Counted from the stretch's first letter, positions 11,124 to 23,645 are shown. The stretch is DNA of 64,000 nucleotides from Cylindrodendrum hubeiense (GCA_014621425.1 JAANBB010000055.1:62001-126000); one strand, 5' to 3'. Made by a program: numbers and translations. Notes: generated from the letters alone by a model not told the origin.

Positions 11124-14100
11124 TTAGAACATGTACTGGAGAAATGCCACACAGGCGAAGAACATAGCAATGATTTCTAGCGTCATTAGCCTTCGGAGCC
11201 AGTGTCGTGATTCCGGAGTTCTTACCCAGATATTGCTCGCGATGACTTCTTTCACGAGCAACAGCCAACACAGGGGCTTCCTCGGGACCCGCCAATTCTG
11301 CCTCATCGCTTGGGGGCTCTTCAGACTTTTCGGACTTTTCGAAGTATAATTCACTCTCCCTTTGTAACTCGCCTGCGGCTGCCATGTCCTCCATTGGCAC
11401 GTTAATAACTTCCATCGGATTGTTGCTAGCGTTTTGCTCTATTAGTTGTAGTAAGTGACGCTTGTTGGGTGGGTTGTAAAACACAACCAGATCTCTCAGG
11501 CTGAGCCGGCCTCCGCGGTGATTGGCAATTGCAAACTCCCAAATCGACTTGCACAGCTCAATATGTTTCGGTAGGTCCCAGGCTCCCGGATACGAGTTTA
11601 TCGTCCTGCCGTATCTGATGTCCAGGAGATACTGGAACTCGGGCGGCCTGGGCGTGAGTTGTCTCAGGATGTGGCCATCGCCAGCGGTTTCCCAAGGCTT
11701 GGTGAGGATTAAAACGAATGGACTACTTAGACCCAGTTCAAGCCAATACTCTAGAAGTGACCATCCGACATGCTTGGGGCTGATCAATGGAAGAGGCCGA
11801 ACTAAGAAGTAGTGCACAAAGTCAAGCCAGGTCAAAGTCCATGGAAACGATCCCGGATTTTCACCAGCCGCCGCTTTCCATTTCCGCACACACGAGTCTA
11901 AGATGGACTTGAAGTCCAAGACAGACGTGAGATCCGGCTCGTCTGTTGAGGTTGTGGTTTCCAGAGCCCCGAAGACTCCAAACGCAAGCATCGTCTCCAT
12001 CTTGTGCTTGTCATCTGGAAAGCGAAGGTGGTTCTCAACCTTCCACACACAGTACTCGGATGGTCCGAAGCGCGCTGAGGCGTTCAGAATACTTGCGTCT
12101 TCCACAAACCCATCAATGTCGAACCTTTGTATGCTCAGTTGGCGCATCCACGAATCATCAGATATCCCGGGTCCGAAAACATCTCGCTCGGTTGCCTCCT
12201 CGATGGCGTGTAGAATGGGAAAGTCCCGAGGACGGCAGTTTCGCAGAAGTTTGCGCGACACCAGGGAGCTGGCTCGTTCCCATCTGTGGAACGGGAGTTT
12301 GCGCTCCGGCACCGTTGCCTCGGCGAGGGCGACGTTTAGAATGGCGGTCAGAACGGTTTCATCTGTGATGCTTGGTTCTTTTTGTGAGCGAAGCAGTTTT
12401 TGCAACAGTTCCGGGATGCTCCGGTGACTAAATCTCAACACGTCGCCCTCGACGGCAAGAAGTCCTCGGCACCAGGAATTGACAAGCCTAGCAGCGTCTC
12501 TCGTTCTGCGACGGGCATGCAACTGTAAACGCAAAGAATCTTGCCTATCCACGGGCTCGAAATAAAGAGATACACCCAGCAGAGACAGACAGCCTGCCTT
12601 CCACCCGGTAGGGTGCGGCACGCCGCGATATACCGGATTCTCCAGCTTAGGCCGAGGTTCGATGCGCAGGCCATTCATTCTCAAGGCCATTGCAAGCAGT
12701 AGCATTGCGTTGGCCCTATTTTGGCTGGGAATTGTCTCAACAATGCGAATTATGAAGTCTTCGAGCTCTTTTGGGGCCGAGTCAATGATACCGTGGAGAT
12801 GCTTCATCGAAATGGTTTCCGTCCGGATTGCCAGTTCCTCTTCAAGCAGTTTGAGCAAGAGAACCACCCATAGAAAGACTCCTTCAGCCTCTCTTGTGAT
12901 TCTTTCCAACAATAGACTAGCTTCCCTGCCTTCCTTTTCCGAAAGGCTAAAGAAGAAAGGGTTTTCGTCAAGTCTGGCCGTTATCAGTTGCATAATATCA
13001 TCTTCAGTGAGTCGGTGTAGATGAATCCTTTGGCTTTCTAAGAAGACTCGCTCAATAGACGGATATTCTCGGCTTGAAACGCATAGCTTTATGTCTTCGG
13101 ACGACTTTTCAGACCAATTCTTGATTTTTAAAGCCAGATTCCAATATGAGCTGGTGGGCTCTTCGAACTCGTCCAGCCCGTCAATGAAGAAGCATATCCG
13201 GTATTTTTCTTGAACCTCGGAATCGCTGATCAGTTTGTCAAACGCCCCGCGTATTTCGGCTTCCGTTAAGTGAATGACGGAATTGGCTTTCAGATGAAGC
13301 CGCATCTTTTCGGTTTCCCAGTAGTCCGCGAATAGAAGTTTGGTAACACTAGGTACTTGTTGCACAATATCGTATAGCAGACTTCCAACCATGCCATTCC
13401 ACGTCTTTTGGTCCTCACCACCTAGTCGCCAAATGAAGAAGCTAGCGAACAGCAGCTCTTTTTCTCCGGCCCATTCTTTGAGACGGCGTTTTGTGTCTGC
13501 GTGCGTCACGAGGAATTTCATCAGTGTTGACTTTCCAGACCCTGGCTTGCCTGCAATATGGAAGACACCCAATCCCGATTCGAGCCATTCGGTGAAGCTG
13601 AGTTTTAGACCTGGCTCCATGTCTAAGAGGGCATCAGGGTCTTCTAATATCCAAGAAAATGTTCCTCCTTCGGCCTTGCTGACTGATTCAAATCTGGCTT
13701 TTGCGGCGGGATACCGGGACTGGATGCTCCTAACAATGAGATCTTGGGTGATAATCTCCATGGCTTCGTGTGATGTGGTATTGATGGACCTGATAGCTTC
13801 TAGAATCTCATCGGGCGCTGTGGCATTATCGAGATGGGTTTTAAGTTCGTCAAGCTTTTCAAGGGACAACTTGTGATCCCTCTGAGTTTGCTGAAGTCGA
13901 GAACGGATCTCTGCAACATCCGATCTAGAGGTGTTTGATGTACAGGTTAGTGGATGTTGGAGAGCATGATGGAGCGCAGCGGCGTTGTATCTTACTGAGT
14001 GGTAGCAGCAATCAGCAAAGCCAGTGTTGCCGAGCATTTGTCTAACTGGTCGCGTAAGTGCAACACTTCCGACTTCTTAACGACAGATTTGATAAATCCC

Positions 14101-14453
14101 TTCATTGCGGACCTCAGGGAGCCTGGTCGTTGAGCGGCGCATGAGACGAGTATCTCATTGATCCGGTGAGCTATCCCAGAGCATTCGGCCGCAGCATCTT
14201 GCATCCGCTGGCGAGACTCCGTCGCAGGTATCTGTAACTGCGACGCTTTCAGGTCACGCTCAATAACCTGCAAATCACCAAAAGCCTTCCGCAAACTCTC
14301 TGTCTCGCGGGTGTAGCCATTGGTAGAGTCGTACAGCTCTGCAATTGTTTTGCCGCACTTGACGGCGGCATCGACCACAGTGAGCAGGTTGCAGGCCAGG
14401 CCAAAGGCCGTCAAGGGATCCATGTCCGCAGAATCGCAGGCTTGCGGAAACAC
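11124..14453 (-). CDS. NACHT-domain STAND P-loop protein (1069 aa, 3 exons)
   Basis: Exons are 14453-13996, 13924-11226 and 11176-11124, with introns of 71 and 49 bp. The first intron (GTAAGATAC donor, CTAAC branch, CTAG acceptor) joins ...TTQ to SDVAEIRSR. The N-terminal ~150 residues (MDPLTAFGLACNLLTVVDAA, SEVLHLRDQLDKCSATL) match the helical N-domain common in fungal NACHT proteins. The Walker A motif GKPGSGKST is at ~278-286 and the Walker B motif CFFIDGLDEFE at ~397-407. A helical C-terminal part of ~600 residues has no obvious repeats. The second intron brings in a hydrophobic C-terminus, EIIAMFFACVAFLQYMF, a possible tail anchor. STAND proteins of this type act in fungal self/non-self recognition or stress signalling, but no effector domain is recognisable here. 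An internal ATG at 14423 is an alternative start. Confidence 0.85.
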
Positions 14454-14724
14454 AGAGATTAGCCCGCAGTAAATATGCCCTGCCCTGCTCTCCCCTCAAA
14501 TAGGTCGGAGATTTTGATACCTAGGCTCTGGGTCCATTTGCCTGATCAAGTCACCCCACCAAAAGTTAAGACGAACACCACAGCCCCGCACAAACATCCT
14601 TGTCAAGGGAGAGCGAATGAGATTGAGCGGATCCATTTCGAGGTATCTTGTCCTGTAATGAAGGCAGGAAACTATTTGCGACCGGATTTGAAGAATCATT
14701 TGTCTTATTTAGAGCAGGTCCTAG

Positions 14725-16373
14725 CTAATCTGCTTTTTTCGGTACAGCTTTTAGTGAGACAATAACGCCCCCCGAGTCTTTCTTCCCCCCCTCTACAATT
14801 GCTTGATACTCGCCCTCGTTCTGGAAGTCTTTAAATGTGATTTCCCGGGTTCTCCCCAGGCTCTCAAGCTGGTCGAGTCGGTCAAGAGTCGCCTGGAGAT
14901 GCTCATCAAAGCCTTCTTGGGTACACACATCTCTGAATGCGTTTTGCATTGCGACTGATCCTGCTTGGACCATCGAGTTCGAGTCAATTGCAAAGATGTT
15001 GAGGTGGTCGTGACGTTGGATCCAGTCATATTTCGTCATGATCTCTCTCGCTTGGTGAAGTGGTATCTGCGGCAATCCGCTGCCGGCAATGCCGTCTCTC
15101 TGCATGGCCTGCTGCTTCTTTACCAGCTCCTTGGCCAGCACCATGGCGCCTGTGCAGGTGTCTTGCTGCTCTTCTCCAGCAGGATCCATCTCCTCTCCTA
15201 AAATCCAGCACTGGTTGAGGAACCACCGTTTTTCCTGCGCGCAGATTGTATCACACGCTTCAATCATATTTGACGAGTTCGCGACATGGTTCAGGAACCT
15301 GAGTCGGCCACCGATCTTGCTGTATACGTGTTCCAAAACGCTGTTTGGGACCTCTTCAAAGCTCAAGTTTTCTCGAACCTTTTTCATGCATGAGATTGCA
15401 TCATCTTTCGAAAGGTCATGGACTGGCATCACGCGGAGACGAGTGGCTTCGTGCGTGAGACGCTCTGTGATCCAATAGTCATTGCTGTTCAGCACGACTG
15501 TTACAAGCTTGCTTGCAGCCCATAGTTCGGCTCGCTGCTGGACCAGCTCCAGCAGGTTCCGGCCATCTTCGTTGTCTCGTAGGAGATGAACTCCGTTCAA
15601 TATCAGAACGAGTGGTCTTCCCAGCTTCTTCTTTCGTTTCAGTGCAATCTTTTCCATCTGATTGAATGCTCGTTCAATGTCCAAGAGCGGTGTTGTGTCT
15701 CGGGGGCCCTTGAAGCTGAAAAGACTGCCGATGTAGTCTTCATGGAATTCATAGTCAAGTGCTTTGCCAAGTCGTAATCGGAAGATCTCAAGGTCGCCAT
15801 GTACCTCTAGCATGGCAATTCCTTCGCCATGGATCTTTTTCATAGAATGAAGCAGCATGGACGTTTTTCCTGTTCCCTTCTCTCCAGTAAGTAGCCAATA
15901 ATGGCCCTGGGCAGTGCCGTCGACAATCCCATCAATCATGGCTTGCTCTTTTCTGGCGATCCACTCTTCGTCAACATGCTCTGCATTAACATCGTGGCGG
16001 CTGAGCGCGGCTTTTTCGAGAGAGGAATATCCAACAGCAAAGGCATTTTCCATCTTAGTTAGAACAAGAGACTTGTAATACACATGGTATGAATACCCAG
16101 CCAGACCGAGGATAACGACTGAGCCAAAGGCAGTTAGACTGGCCTCGAGTAGCTTGAATGACGAATCTCTCCAGCTAGAACTGTCACTGTCTCTTGCCCA
16201 TGGTACATATTGACGGGGCGATGGTGGGCTCGCTCGAGGACGGCCCTTCAGAATTCTGGGAGGTTGTGTTTGGCGCCCGCTCGGAGGAGCCTGAGTCGGT
16301 TAGTCATTGGTGTCCAATGGAAGCGCAAATATCTTACCGCATAGAGTCTTGGGAGGCGGCGAGGTCGGGCCAT
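14725..16373 (-). CDS. Membrane-anchored AAA-like P-loop protein, probably mitochondrial (533 aa)
   Basis: Two exons, 16373-16338 and 16290-14725, with a 47-bp intron (GTAAGATAT donor, TGACTAAC branch, CTCAG acceptor). The 12-residue first exon, MARPRRLPRLYA, is Arg-rich and acid-free like a mitochondrial leader. A hydrophobic segment SLTAFGSVVILGLAGYSYH follows at about 52-70. Walker A is GEKGTGKT at ~148-155. The Walker B position reads LVLILNGVHLL (~239-249), with Asn where Asp is usual. I recall this in a fungal family with a C-terminal winged-helix domain. The C-terminal REITFKDFQNEGEYQAIVEGG suits that fold. It lies 271 bp upstream of the NACHT gene on the same strand. ATP hydrolysis is uncertain given the altered Walker B. 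Confidence 0.75.
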
Positions 16374-17213
16374 TTTATTGGAATATTTTTCTTGTTGGAC
16401 TGTTGATTGGAGAGTATGCAGTGCCTAATTTTGTCGTGAGAAATCGCGTAGACAGCGCAAGTTGACAGTGTCGGCGGTTCCTTTTGGGGAACATCAAGGT
16501 CTGTCAATGATTTGAGATGCTAAGAATCAACCCATCAATTGGGAAGGCATGGAACATTTAAACATGTTAGGCAATTAGTGTAGGCGTGATGAATCGACAC
16601 TATGTAGGCACCCTAATACTTAGAACTGAATGAGCGATGTTAAGATTTAGAAGCCGCATTCATCTCAGGTAGTATCCACCGCATAGTGCTCACGTGATCG
16701 TTTCCCCCACCAAACTGTTGCCCAGCAATCCTCGCTTGCGAATGCCAAGGTCTTGGCCGACGGTTGATGATTGGGAACAGTTTGGGAGCTGCCTAATTTA
16801 CTTGCCGTACACTTGCCGTAGGCAAAGATTGACGAATAACAGTAGTCAATATTTTACGTTGGGCCGGTATGCACTGCAATTTTAGCACTTCGAGGGGAGT
16901 TGGGCTTGAATTGTACGGATCGCACTGCGATTTTAGCCCTTCAAGGGGAGTTGGGCTACCCTACTCTAGATACATGCTCTCGCCGGAGTCGCCGGCGAAC
17001 TTGCACTGCAGTTTTAGCGCTTCGAGGGGAGGCGGTTTCGTCTTGCACTGCAATTTTAGCACTTCAAGAGAGACGGGTCACGTCACTCAATCACACAGAA
17101 GCAGCTGAAGTTAAAGTGAGGTGCAGATATCCTGCCTGGACTAGGTTTCTATAGCTATCAAGAATATATGCGCAACCACTTCCCAAACCACCAGACTCTG
17201 AAGGAAACCCCCA
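16374..17213. other. Intergenic region with a four-copy dispersed repeat
   Basis: It lies between the mitochondrial AAA-like gene and the 3' end of the ABC transporter. The only structure seen is the repeat at 16872-17078. Two small plus-strand frames that read through it are artefacts of the repeat. Confidence 0.6.
16872..17078. repeat. Four imperfect copies of a ~33-bp unit
   Basis: Copies start at 16872, 16923, 17004 and 17046. The core is CACTGCARTTTTAGCNCTTC followed by RAGGGGAGNNGGG, with scattered substitutions. Spacings are 51, 81 and 42 bp, so the array is not regular. Unit length, divergence and uneven spacing argue against a CRISPR array or a simple minisatellite. The function is unknown. 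Confidence 0.75.
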
Positions 17214-20200
17214 CTACTTCTTATTCCACTTCTTTACGCGGAATACGTAGTACAGTGTAGTTGCCATGAAGATATTGAAGCCAATATATGCCCAAAAAAT
17301 GCCATAGTTGCGCCACCGCTCACTCCAGAAGATATTAGAGCTTTCAAGATATTGGTCCGCATCGCTGAAAGTGCAGTATCGGCACTGATCCGTATCATTG
17401 GGGTTTTGCAACTTCCCGGGGGCCTGAGTTAGGAATGGCTCGAGGTATTCGCCACATGTTTTCCCGGCTGGCGGATCGAAGATGGACGTCTCTCTCTTCG
17501 AACAGGTCACGACTCGGCCATGTAGCTCCGTCGCCACGATCCCACCGACCCAGTAGGTAAATGGCGACATGCGATACATGAAAATCCAAAACCCAGGTAG
17601 CGCATCTGGGGTCTGCAGAACGCCGCTGAAGATTGTGCTCATAAGAGATAGCAGAGTGACGATACTGGCTGCCGTCTGTGCATTAGGCATTGCCGCGATG
17701 GTCATCTGTGCAAAGGAGCTTGCGTATATGAACAGCTGGATAACAAAGAGAAACACCAATCCCTGCCGCTCAGAACTTTGGATACCGACGACAGGGTAGT
17801 AGAAGCAAGCGTATATGAGAACACCCGTGGCGATCTGGTAGGGAATTTCCACAAGGACGTTGGCAATTATAAAGGCTTTCCAGGAGTACGCTTTGCTCGG
17901 TCGTTCTCGGACCTCGTACAGTGATCGTTGGGTGAGGAAAAGCGGTTGGATCTGAGGTGAAGGTTAGCAAATCGTCATAAGCCAGGTTTCGCACACGGAC
18001 ACGCACCTGTTGAACAATTGTTGAGAAGATAGTCGTGAGTAGGAAGACGGAGAAGATGACGTTCTGCATCCCAGCTTGGGTACTGGCAGCATTGTAGAAG
18101 GAGAAGCCGATGAACAGGCCGGCCGCGACTCCAAGCATGAACTTGGCAAAAATATAACTCGGCATCCTCCAGTACTGCTGGAACACTCGGTAGGTGACGG
18201 CCTGGAGTTGAGACCAAAACGGCATGGCAAATTCAGCGCTTGAATGAGAGTCCTCTTCCCCGGCTGCCTTCTCGCTCTGCTTTTCAGCATGGATCCTATC
18301 GATCTCGGTTTTCGTTTCTTCGCATTCCTTGCTTTCTTTCCAGACCGAATGCCAGTCTTGGCCACTATCGTTAACGCCACTATTGCCGATTTCTAAAAGA
18401 TACTCAGCGGGGTTTTCTTCCTCGCCACATTCCCGAGCGCCTTTGGAATCGAAGTAATCGAGCATGGTGCGTGAGTTGTCGCCAATGTTGCCAAAGTAAA
18501 CGGTTTTGCCGCCCTTCGCCAGGAAGAGCAAACGGTCGAACTGCTGGAATAGGATCGCGCTGGGTTGGTGGACTGTGCACAGCACAGCTTGACCAGAGTT
18601 GGCCAGCTTTCGCAAGAAGGAACAAATAGCCCAGGAGCTTTGTGAGTCAAGACCGCTTGTCGGTTCGTCGAGGAAGAGGAGTAGCTTTGGCTTCGCGGCT
18701 AACTCGACGCCAATGGTGAGGAGCTTTCGCTGCTCCACGTTGAGTCCCTGGCCGGGAACACCCACAACAGCGTTTGCGTACTCCTCCATGTTCAGCATCT
18801 TGATGACTTCTTCGACAAACTCATACTTTTCCTTCTTACTGACAGAGTTGGGTTGCCTCAGTAGGGCGCTAAATCTGAGACTTTCGCGTACTGTAGCTGT
18901 TTCGAGATGCAAATCTGATAATGTTAGCTAGTGTCATGCTGTGGAGTCAGTTTACATACCTTGTTGTTGAACATAGCCAGTTTTGCGCTGGAAGCTCGCA
19001 TCAAGTGGCTTCCCATTGACGAGCATGTCCCCGGTGACAATGCCCATGCTCACTCGCTGTGCTAGAACATCGAGGAGAGTGGTCTTGCCAGCACCGCTGA
19101 CACCCATCAATGCTGTCAAAGTACCTGGTTTAACCCATCCAGAGACTTGATCAAGCAGTCTTCGTTGTTCATTCTTGATTTGGATGTCGTAGATAACGTC
19201 GCGCCAAGTGAAGATATCTTTTTGCGCTTCAATTGCGGTCACCTCTCCACCATTCGTTTCATCCTTGGGCGTCGCAATGGCCGATGATTCTTCGTCTCCT
19301 GGAGACTGCTTCTTGCCGTTCAAAAGGTGGGCGGGAACATGACCTCTTTGGAAAACCAGCGCTTCGGCGGTACTAGTCGTGGAGGAGTTGAGCTCGGTAC
19401 AAATAAAATACATGGTCATGAACCCAAACAAGAAGCCAATAAGAATACCAAAGTTTCGCCAAACGTGGGAATAATAATATTCGTAGTTTTGGGCAATGAA
19501 GGCATCTCCGCTGACGGTGTGTTGGCCTGCGACAGCCCCAGTTGTAGCGCAAATCCAAGAGTTTCCGATGAGCGGGGTATAGGGTGGGATGATGGCTGAG
19601 CATGTAAAATCCCGACCGTGAAATTCGTTTGACACAAGGATTTCGAATGCGTAGTAGATTGGATTGATCCATCGAATCCAAGAAAACCAAGGTTTCATTT
19701 CTGGGGCGGTAATAGTAAAGCCGACGTAGACAACGAGGGCGAGAACCATCACACCCGACAAGGCCATAGCCTGCGAGACGGTCTTGGTGACGGCTGCCAT
19801 AGTCCGGAAGACAGCGCTCATAACGAAGGTTGAGATGTAAGTAACGAGAAAGTAAAGGAAGAAGTTGCCAGGCTCTCGTCTTAATCCGCTCATGAAATAA
19901 AGGACGACGTTAAAAACCGTTGCGGTAGCGAACTTGATGGGTATATCGGCGGCGATTCCTGCTGCAGCCTCGCAAGCAGGATGGTAAAAGGCAAACGATG
20001 CATGTTTCTCCACAATATCTCGCTGGGAATAGAGGTTGCTGATTTCTGAGATGGCGGTCAAGGCGTTGAGGAGAACGGCCATGAACAGCACAGAGCCCTT
20101 GGCGTAGAAGCCGACCGTAGCGTTGGGGGTTCCGTAAAAGATAGATCCGATGATCAGGGCCATGACGAGCTGCACGAAGCACTGCGTCCCTGTTGCGGAA

Positions 20201-21865
20201 ATGTCGTTCCATATGCGTTGGTAGGCCCGCTTCGTGCACAGCCGGACCTGCATTAAGACGCTGACAGTGTATGATGATCCGGGGCGAACGTGTTTAGATT
20301 GCCGCGCATTCTTTTGCTGTCGAAGCTGGGCGATGCTCTCCCCTTCCCTCTCGACCAGATGTTCACGCTCATAGATTTCGATGTCACTTTTCAGAGCCCC
20401 AAATTCGGTAGATCGTCGCCAGTATTGCTCGAACTCTTCAGCAGTGCGCGGAACCTGGTTTTCCATTCCTGGTCGAGGTTTCCTCTCAATCGGATTGGTG
20501 ATGGATGTGAGGAAGTCACCAGTCGTCTGGCGCGGCGGGCAATGCCAGCCTTGCCTCTCGAAGAAATCTCTGGCTTGTTCTGCGGGACCGAAGTAAATCT
20601 GTCGGCCATCGTAAAGCACGATGGTCTTGTCGAAGAGGTCGTAGATAGCCTGGCTGGCTTGGTAGATGGCTACGGCATGAGCATGGCCACCCATGTCGGC
20701 GGCCATTCGCAGTGCAGAGACAAATTTGAAAGCAGTCGCAGAGTCGAGTCCACGGGTGCTATTGTCCCAGGCGGAAAACGGAGATCCGGACAGAACCATT
20801 TCGGCCAGCGACACTCTCTTCCGCTCGCCACCGGATACACCACGGATGTAGTCATTTCCTACCTTCGTGTTGTAGGTATGGCTCAGACCAAATGCTGCCA
20901 TGACGACTCGCGCAACGTATTGGACAAATTCGTCACGGGTCATGTTATTGATTCGATGCGATGGGGTTCGAACCGAGGCAGCAAACTCGAGAGTTTGGCC
21001 TACTGTGAGGTGAGGAAAATGTCGGTCCACCTGGGTATGACCCGTCAGGTTGTGCTCAATTGGTGTGGTGGCACTCACTTACCTCTTGGTTGTAGATGGC
21101 TTCACCCTTGAACTCTTTCTTCATGAGTTTCTGGGGAATTCCGTTATAATGAACGGAGGATTCACCGTCGATGTTCAGCCCATGCAGTTCTCCACAAAGA
21201 GTCTTGAGAAGGGTACTGCATCCTGACCCAGGCCGACCGAGAACAATCAGGAGTTCTCCGCTTCGGATGAGTCCGTCAAAGCTCTTTAGGATCTGCTTGG
21301 GTTCTTTCTTTCCGAAGCTGAACAATTCGCCCACACGCAGCGGGGTAAGTAGCATTGATCCCACCGTTTCTTGAACCTGCACCGCCGCTCCCGATCCCGA
21401 GACGTGGAGGTCCTTGAAAAGCACGCCGGTCTGCTTGGCCGTGACGCCCTGCTCGCGGAGGGTTTTGACGAAATTCTGCAGCCATTTTTGTAAGTCGAAT
21501 TGGTCGCTGTGAGGATCCAGGACTGGTGCGTCTTCGTCATAGGTGGCGAGTGTGTGGACGCGAGAAAGTCCTCCGGCGGCGGTGGAATGCCGACGGGAAA
21601 GTGCCGTCGCAATTTGCACCAGCTCGTTCCTGTCGTTCATATCAATCACGGCCGCGGAGCCCCGACGACCCCCAAGCGTCAGGCGCTTGGTCTGAGTCGA
21701 CCGGCCCCTGGGCCTATCGCCTCCACCGTCGTCGCCATTCGAGTCCGAGTCTCCGTGAGAGTCGGATTGATCATCTGCGCCTAAGATTTCCTCCTGAGAG
21801 TGCCTGATTCCGACATGTGTCACGGATGGGCTCAGATCGCCACCTTCTGTCGGTGAGTGGCTCAT
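17214..21865 (-). CDS. PDR-type (ABCG) full-length ABC transporter, 1499 aa
   Basis: Four exons, 21865-21083, 21030-18960, 18914-18007 and 17951-17214, with introns of 52, 45 and 55 bp. The layout is (NBD-TMD)2, and the length equals that of fungal pleiotropic drug resistance pumps. NBD1 has Walker [10 protein letters not shown] (Cys replaces the usual Lys), signature [11 protein letters not shown] and the Walker B/D-loop region [16 protein letters not shown]2 has Walker [10 protein letters not shown], the degenerate signature LNVEQRK and [14 protein letters not shown]. This asymmetry is normal for the family, where one composite site is catalytically weak. The first intron lies in [15 protein letters not shown] and the second in [18 protein letters not shown]. 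The protein probably exports drugs or metabolites at the plasma membrane; the substrate cannot be read from sequence. An upstream ATG at 21958 would add 31 residues. Confidence 0.92.
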
Positions 21866-22868
21866 GTTGGTGCTGTAGGTTGGCGGCTTGTGGTAGAGCA
21901 GCGAGGGATTGTCATCAGAATGAGAGTTTCTGTACAAATGGACATGGGAATGGGGCACATATAAAGCACCGGAGCTCGGCGATTGTCAGGAACATGTGCT
22001 TGCATCCTACCGATCACTAGAGACTAGTTAAACTCAAGCAGCTGCAAACAAACAAGGTGGGATTGGCTTTCGGCCAGCGGTGGAGCTGAAGTATCCATCC
22101 ATCTCATCAGCCGCCATCCCAAAACATCTCAAAGGTGACCATGGGTAACGTCCATCAGTGGGAAACGACCAGCGCCGCCTGCGGATGTGAAGTTACGCAT
22201 CCGACGCCTGGATCAATGCCACATGTCTCGGAATGTCTCTGATTCGCCAGCATCGGGCTAACCACGAGAGGTAACATTAAATTAAAGCCAAGAAACCTTA
22301 CGTGATGTCATTGTGACTGCCCCGCGCATCCAGCCTGTCAGCTCGAAACCTTGTGCCAGAGGACGGTCTGCTATACGATGAGTAACTCCGAAGGATTTTC
22401 AGGGACGCTCTTATCCGACGTAGCTGAAGGGCGGGAGGGGTGAAGCGAGGCCCTGGGGATTCTCAATTCCGACACCAAATATTCGGGCCGCTTTGGAATG
22501 TGGAAGCACTCAACCGAGCTGCGAGCATTCCAACGCCAACCGCTGGATGCAGGAATGTCGCAATAAGACATCTATTTCTAGGATGCAGAATATCCAATTG
22601 TCGAATGAAATGATGACATTGAAATAAATCACGGGAAGTGTGCGAATAGCCGTTGGTGACTGGGTTTGGACTCAATACAATGCGAGACATCCGCAAACAA
22701 AGTCATAGATGCGAGCAACAAACAAAGGCTGCCATCCCTGGAGCATTTAGTTCAACCAAGACATCTTGGGCAAATTATTCCACTCGGTACCACTCTTGAT
22801 CCACAGGCATCCTCAATTCCATCCTCTTTCCCGGGCCAGTATACCCAACCCATGCCAACGGCCTTGCG
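21866..22868. other. Upstream region of the ABC transporter
   Basis: It probably contains the transporter's promoter and leader and the 3' end of the exonuclease transcript. No confident regulatory motif or additional gene was found. Confidence 0.45.
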
Positions 22869-23645
22869 CTAAAAGCTACCCCAAAGCAGGTCATCCTCGC
22901 TCATCCTCTCCCACGGGCCGAACTTCTTCGACTGGGACTGAGGCTCATACCCTGGCGCCTGCGACTCTTTGACCCTCTTCTCGGTCTCCTCCACAACCCT
23001 CTTCTTCCACGCGGGCGAAAGATCGCTCCAGAACTTGTCGCGCAGCCCGGGGAGGAACTGCACATCGTTGACGCAGTACCTCACAACCTCCGGGTCCAGT
23101 GGCCGCTGGTTGAAGACCTCATACGTCCCGCCTTTGGTTGGGTGGAAGAGGCGCACGCCCCTGTCCTTGACGACACTCCAATCCTGTTTCTGGCCCAGCG
23201 TGATGGGTGCGAAGTTTTGGATCGTCTTTTCGAGGCCAATGATGTATCGGCGTCGACCTGGACGAGCTGCATTCTCCATGAGCTGGACATCCTCGATGCC
23301 CTTGAGGTCGATGCCATAGTGGGCGAAGAGGGCGTCAGAGTCGTTTCGGACGTCGAAGAAGACCTTGGTGATGGCTGGTGACTCGAGGATGGCCTTCAAC
23401 GTCGTACCGTCAGGGCTGGCAGTGGTGAAAGAGGCAGATGCCAGTTTGTGGACATCGACAAGGTAAGCACAGGCTTCCGGGAGAACGTAGATGGTGAGGA
23501 GTGAGAGGCTGCCGTGACGGGAGAGGGAGATGCCCTCCAGGTCAAGGAACAGCGACGGAGTTCCCCGCGGGAGTTCCTTGATTTTATCGATCAGGCTGAT
23601 AATACCAGCTTCTGTATCAACGAGGGTGCTGGGTGACGAAGCCAT
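22869..23645 (-). CDS. 3'-5' exonuclease-domain protein (DEDD family, 258 aa)
   Basis: Single exon. The start at 23645 (MASSPSTLVDTE) is preferred because the domain begins soon after. The frame is open upstream to 23936, but that part is unlike the family. The three exonuclease motifs are visible: Exo I LFLDLEGISL (D and E), Exo II KVFFDVRNDSDAL (D) and Exo III YCVNDVQFLPGL (Y and D, spaced YxxxD). It therefore keeps the residues that bind the two metal ions. Similar short proteins in moulds are annotated as EXD or Werner-type exonuclease-like proteins. The substrate (RNA or DNA) is not known. A helical basic C-terminus (WKKRVVEETEKRVKES) follows the domain. Confidence 0.85.
   Translation of the reverse strand: MASSPSTLVDTEAGIISLIDKIKELPRGTPSLFLDLEGISLSRHGSLSLLTIYVLPEACAYLVDVHKLASASFTTASPDGTTLKAILESPAITKVFFDVRNDSDALFAHYGIDLKGIEDVQLMENAARPGRRRYIIGLEKTIQNFAPITLGQKQDWSVVKDRGVRLFHPTKGGTYEVFNQRPLDPEVVRYCVNDVQFLPGLRDKFWSDLSPAWKKRVVEETEKRVKESQAPGYEPQSQSKKFGPWERMSEDDLLWGSF

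Noticed and set aside
16872..17078. CRISPR-like array
   Set aside because: Copies differ at many bases and spacings are 51, 81 and 42 bp; the genome is eukaryotic. Listed as a repeat only.
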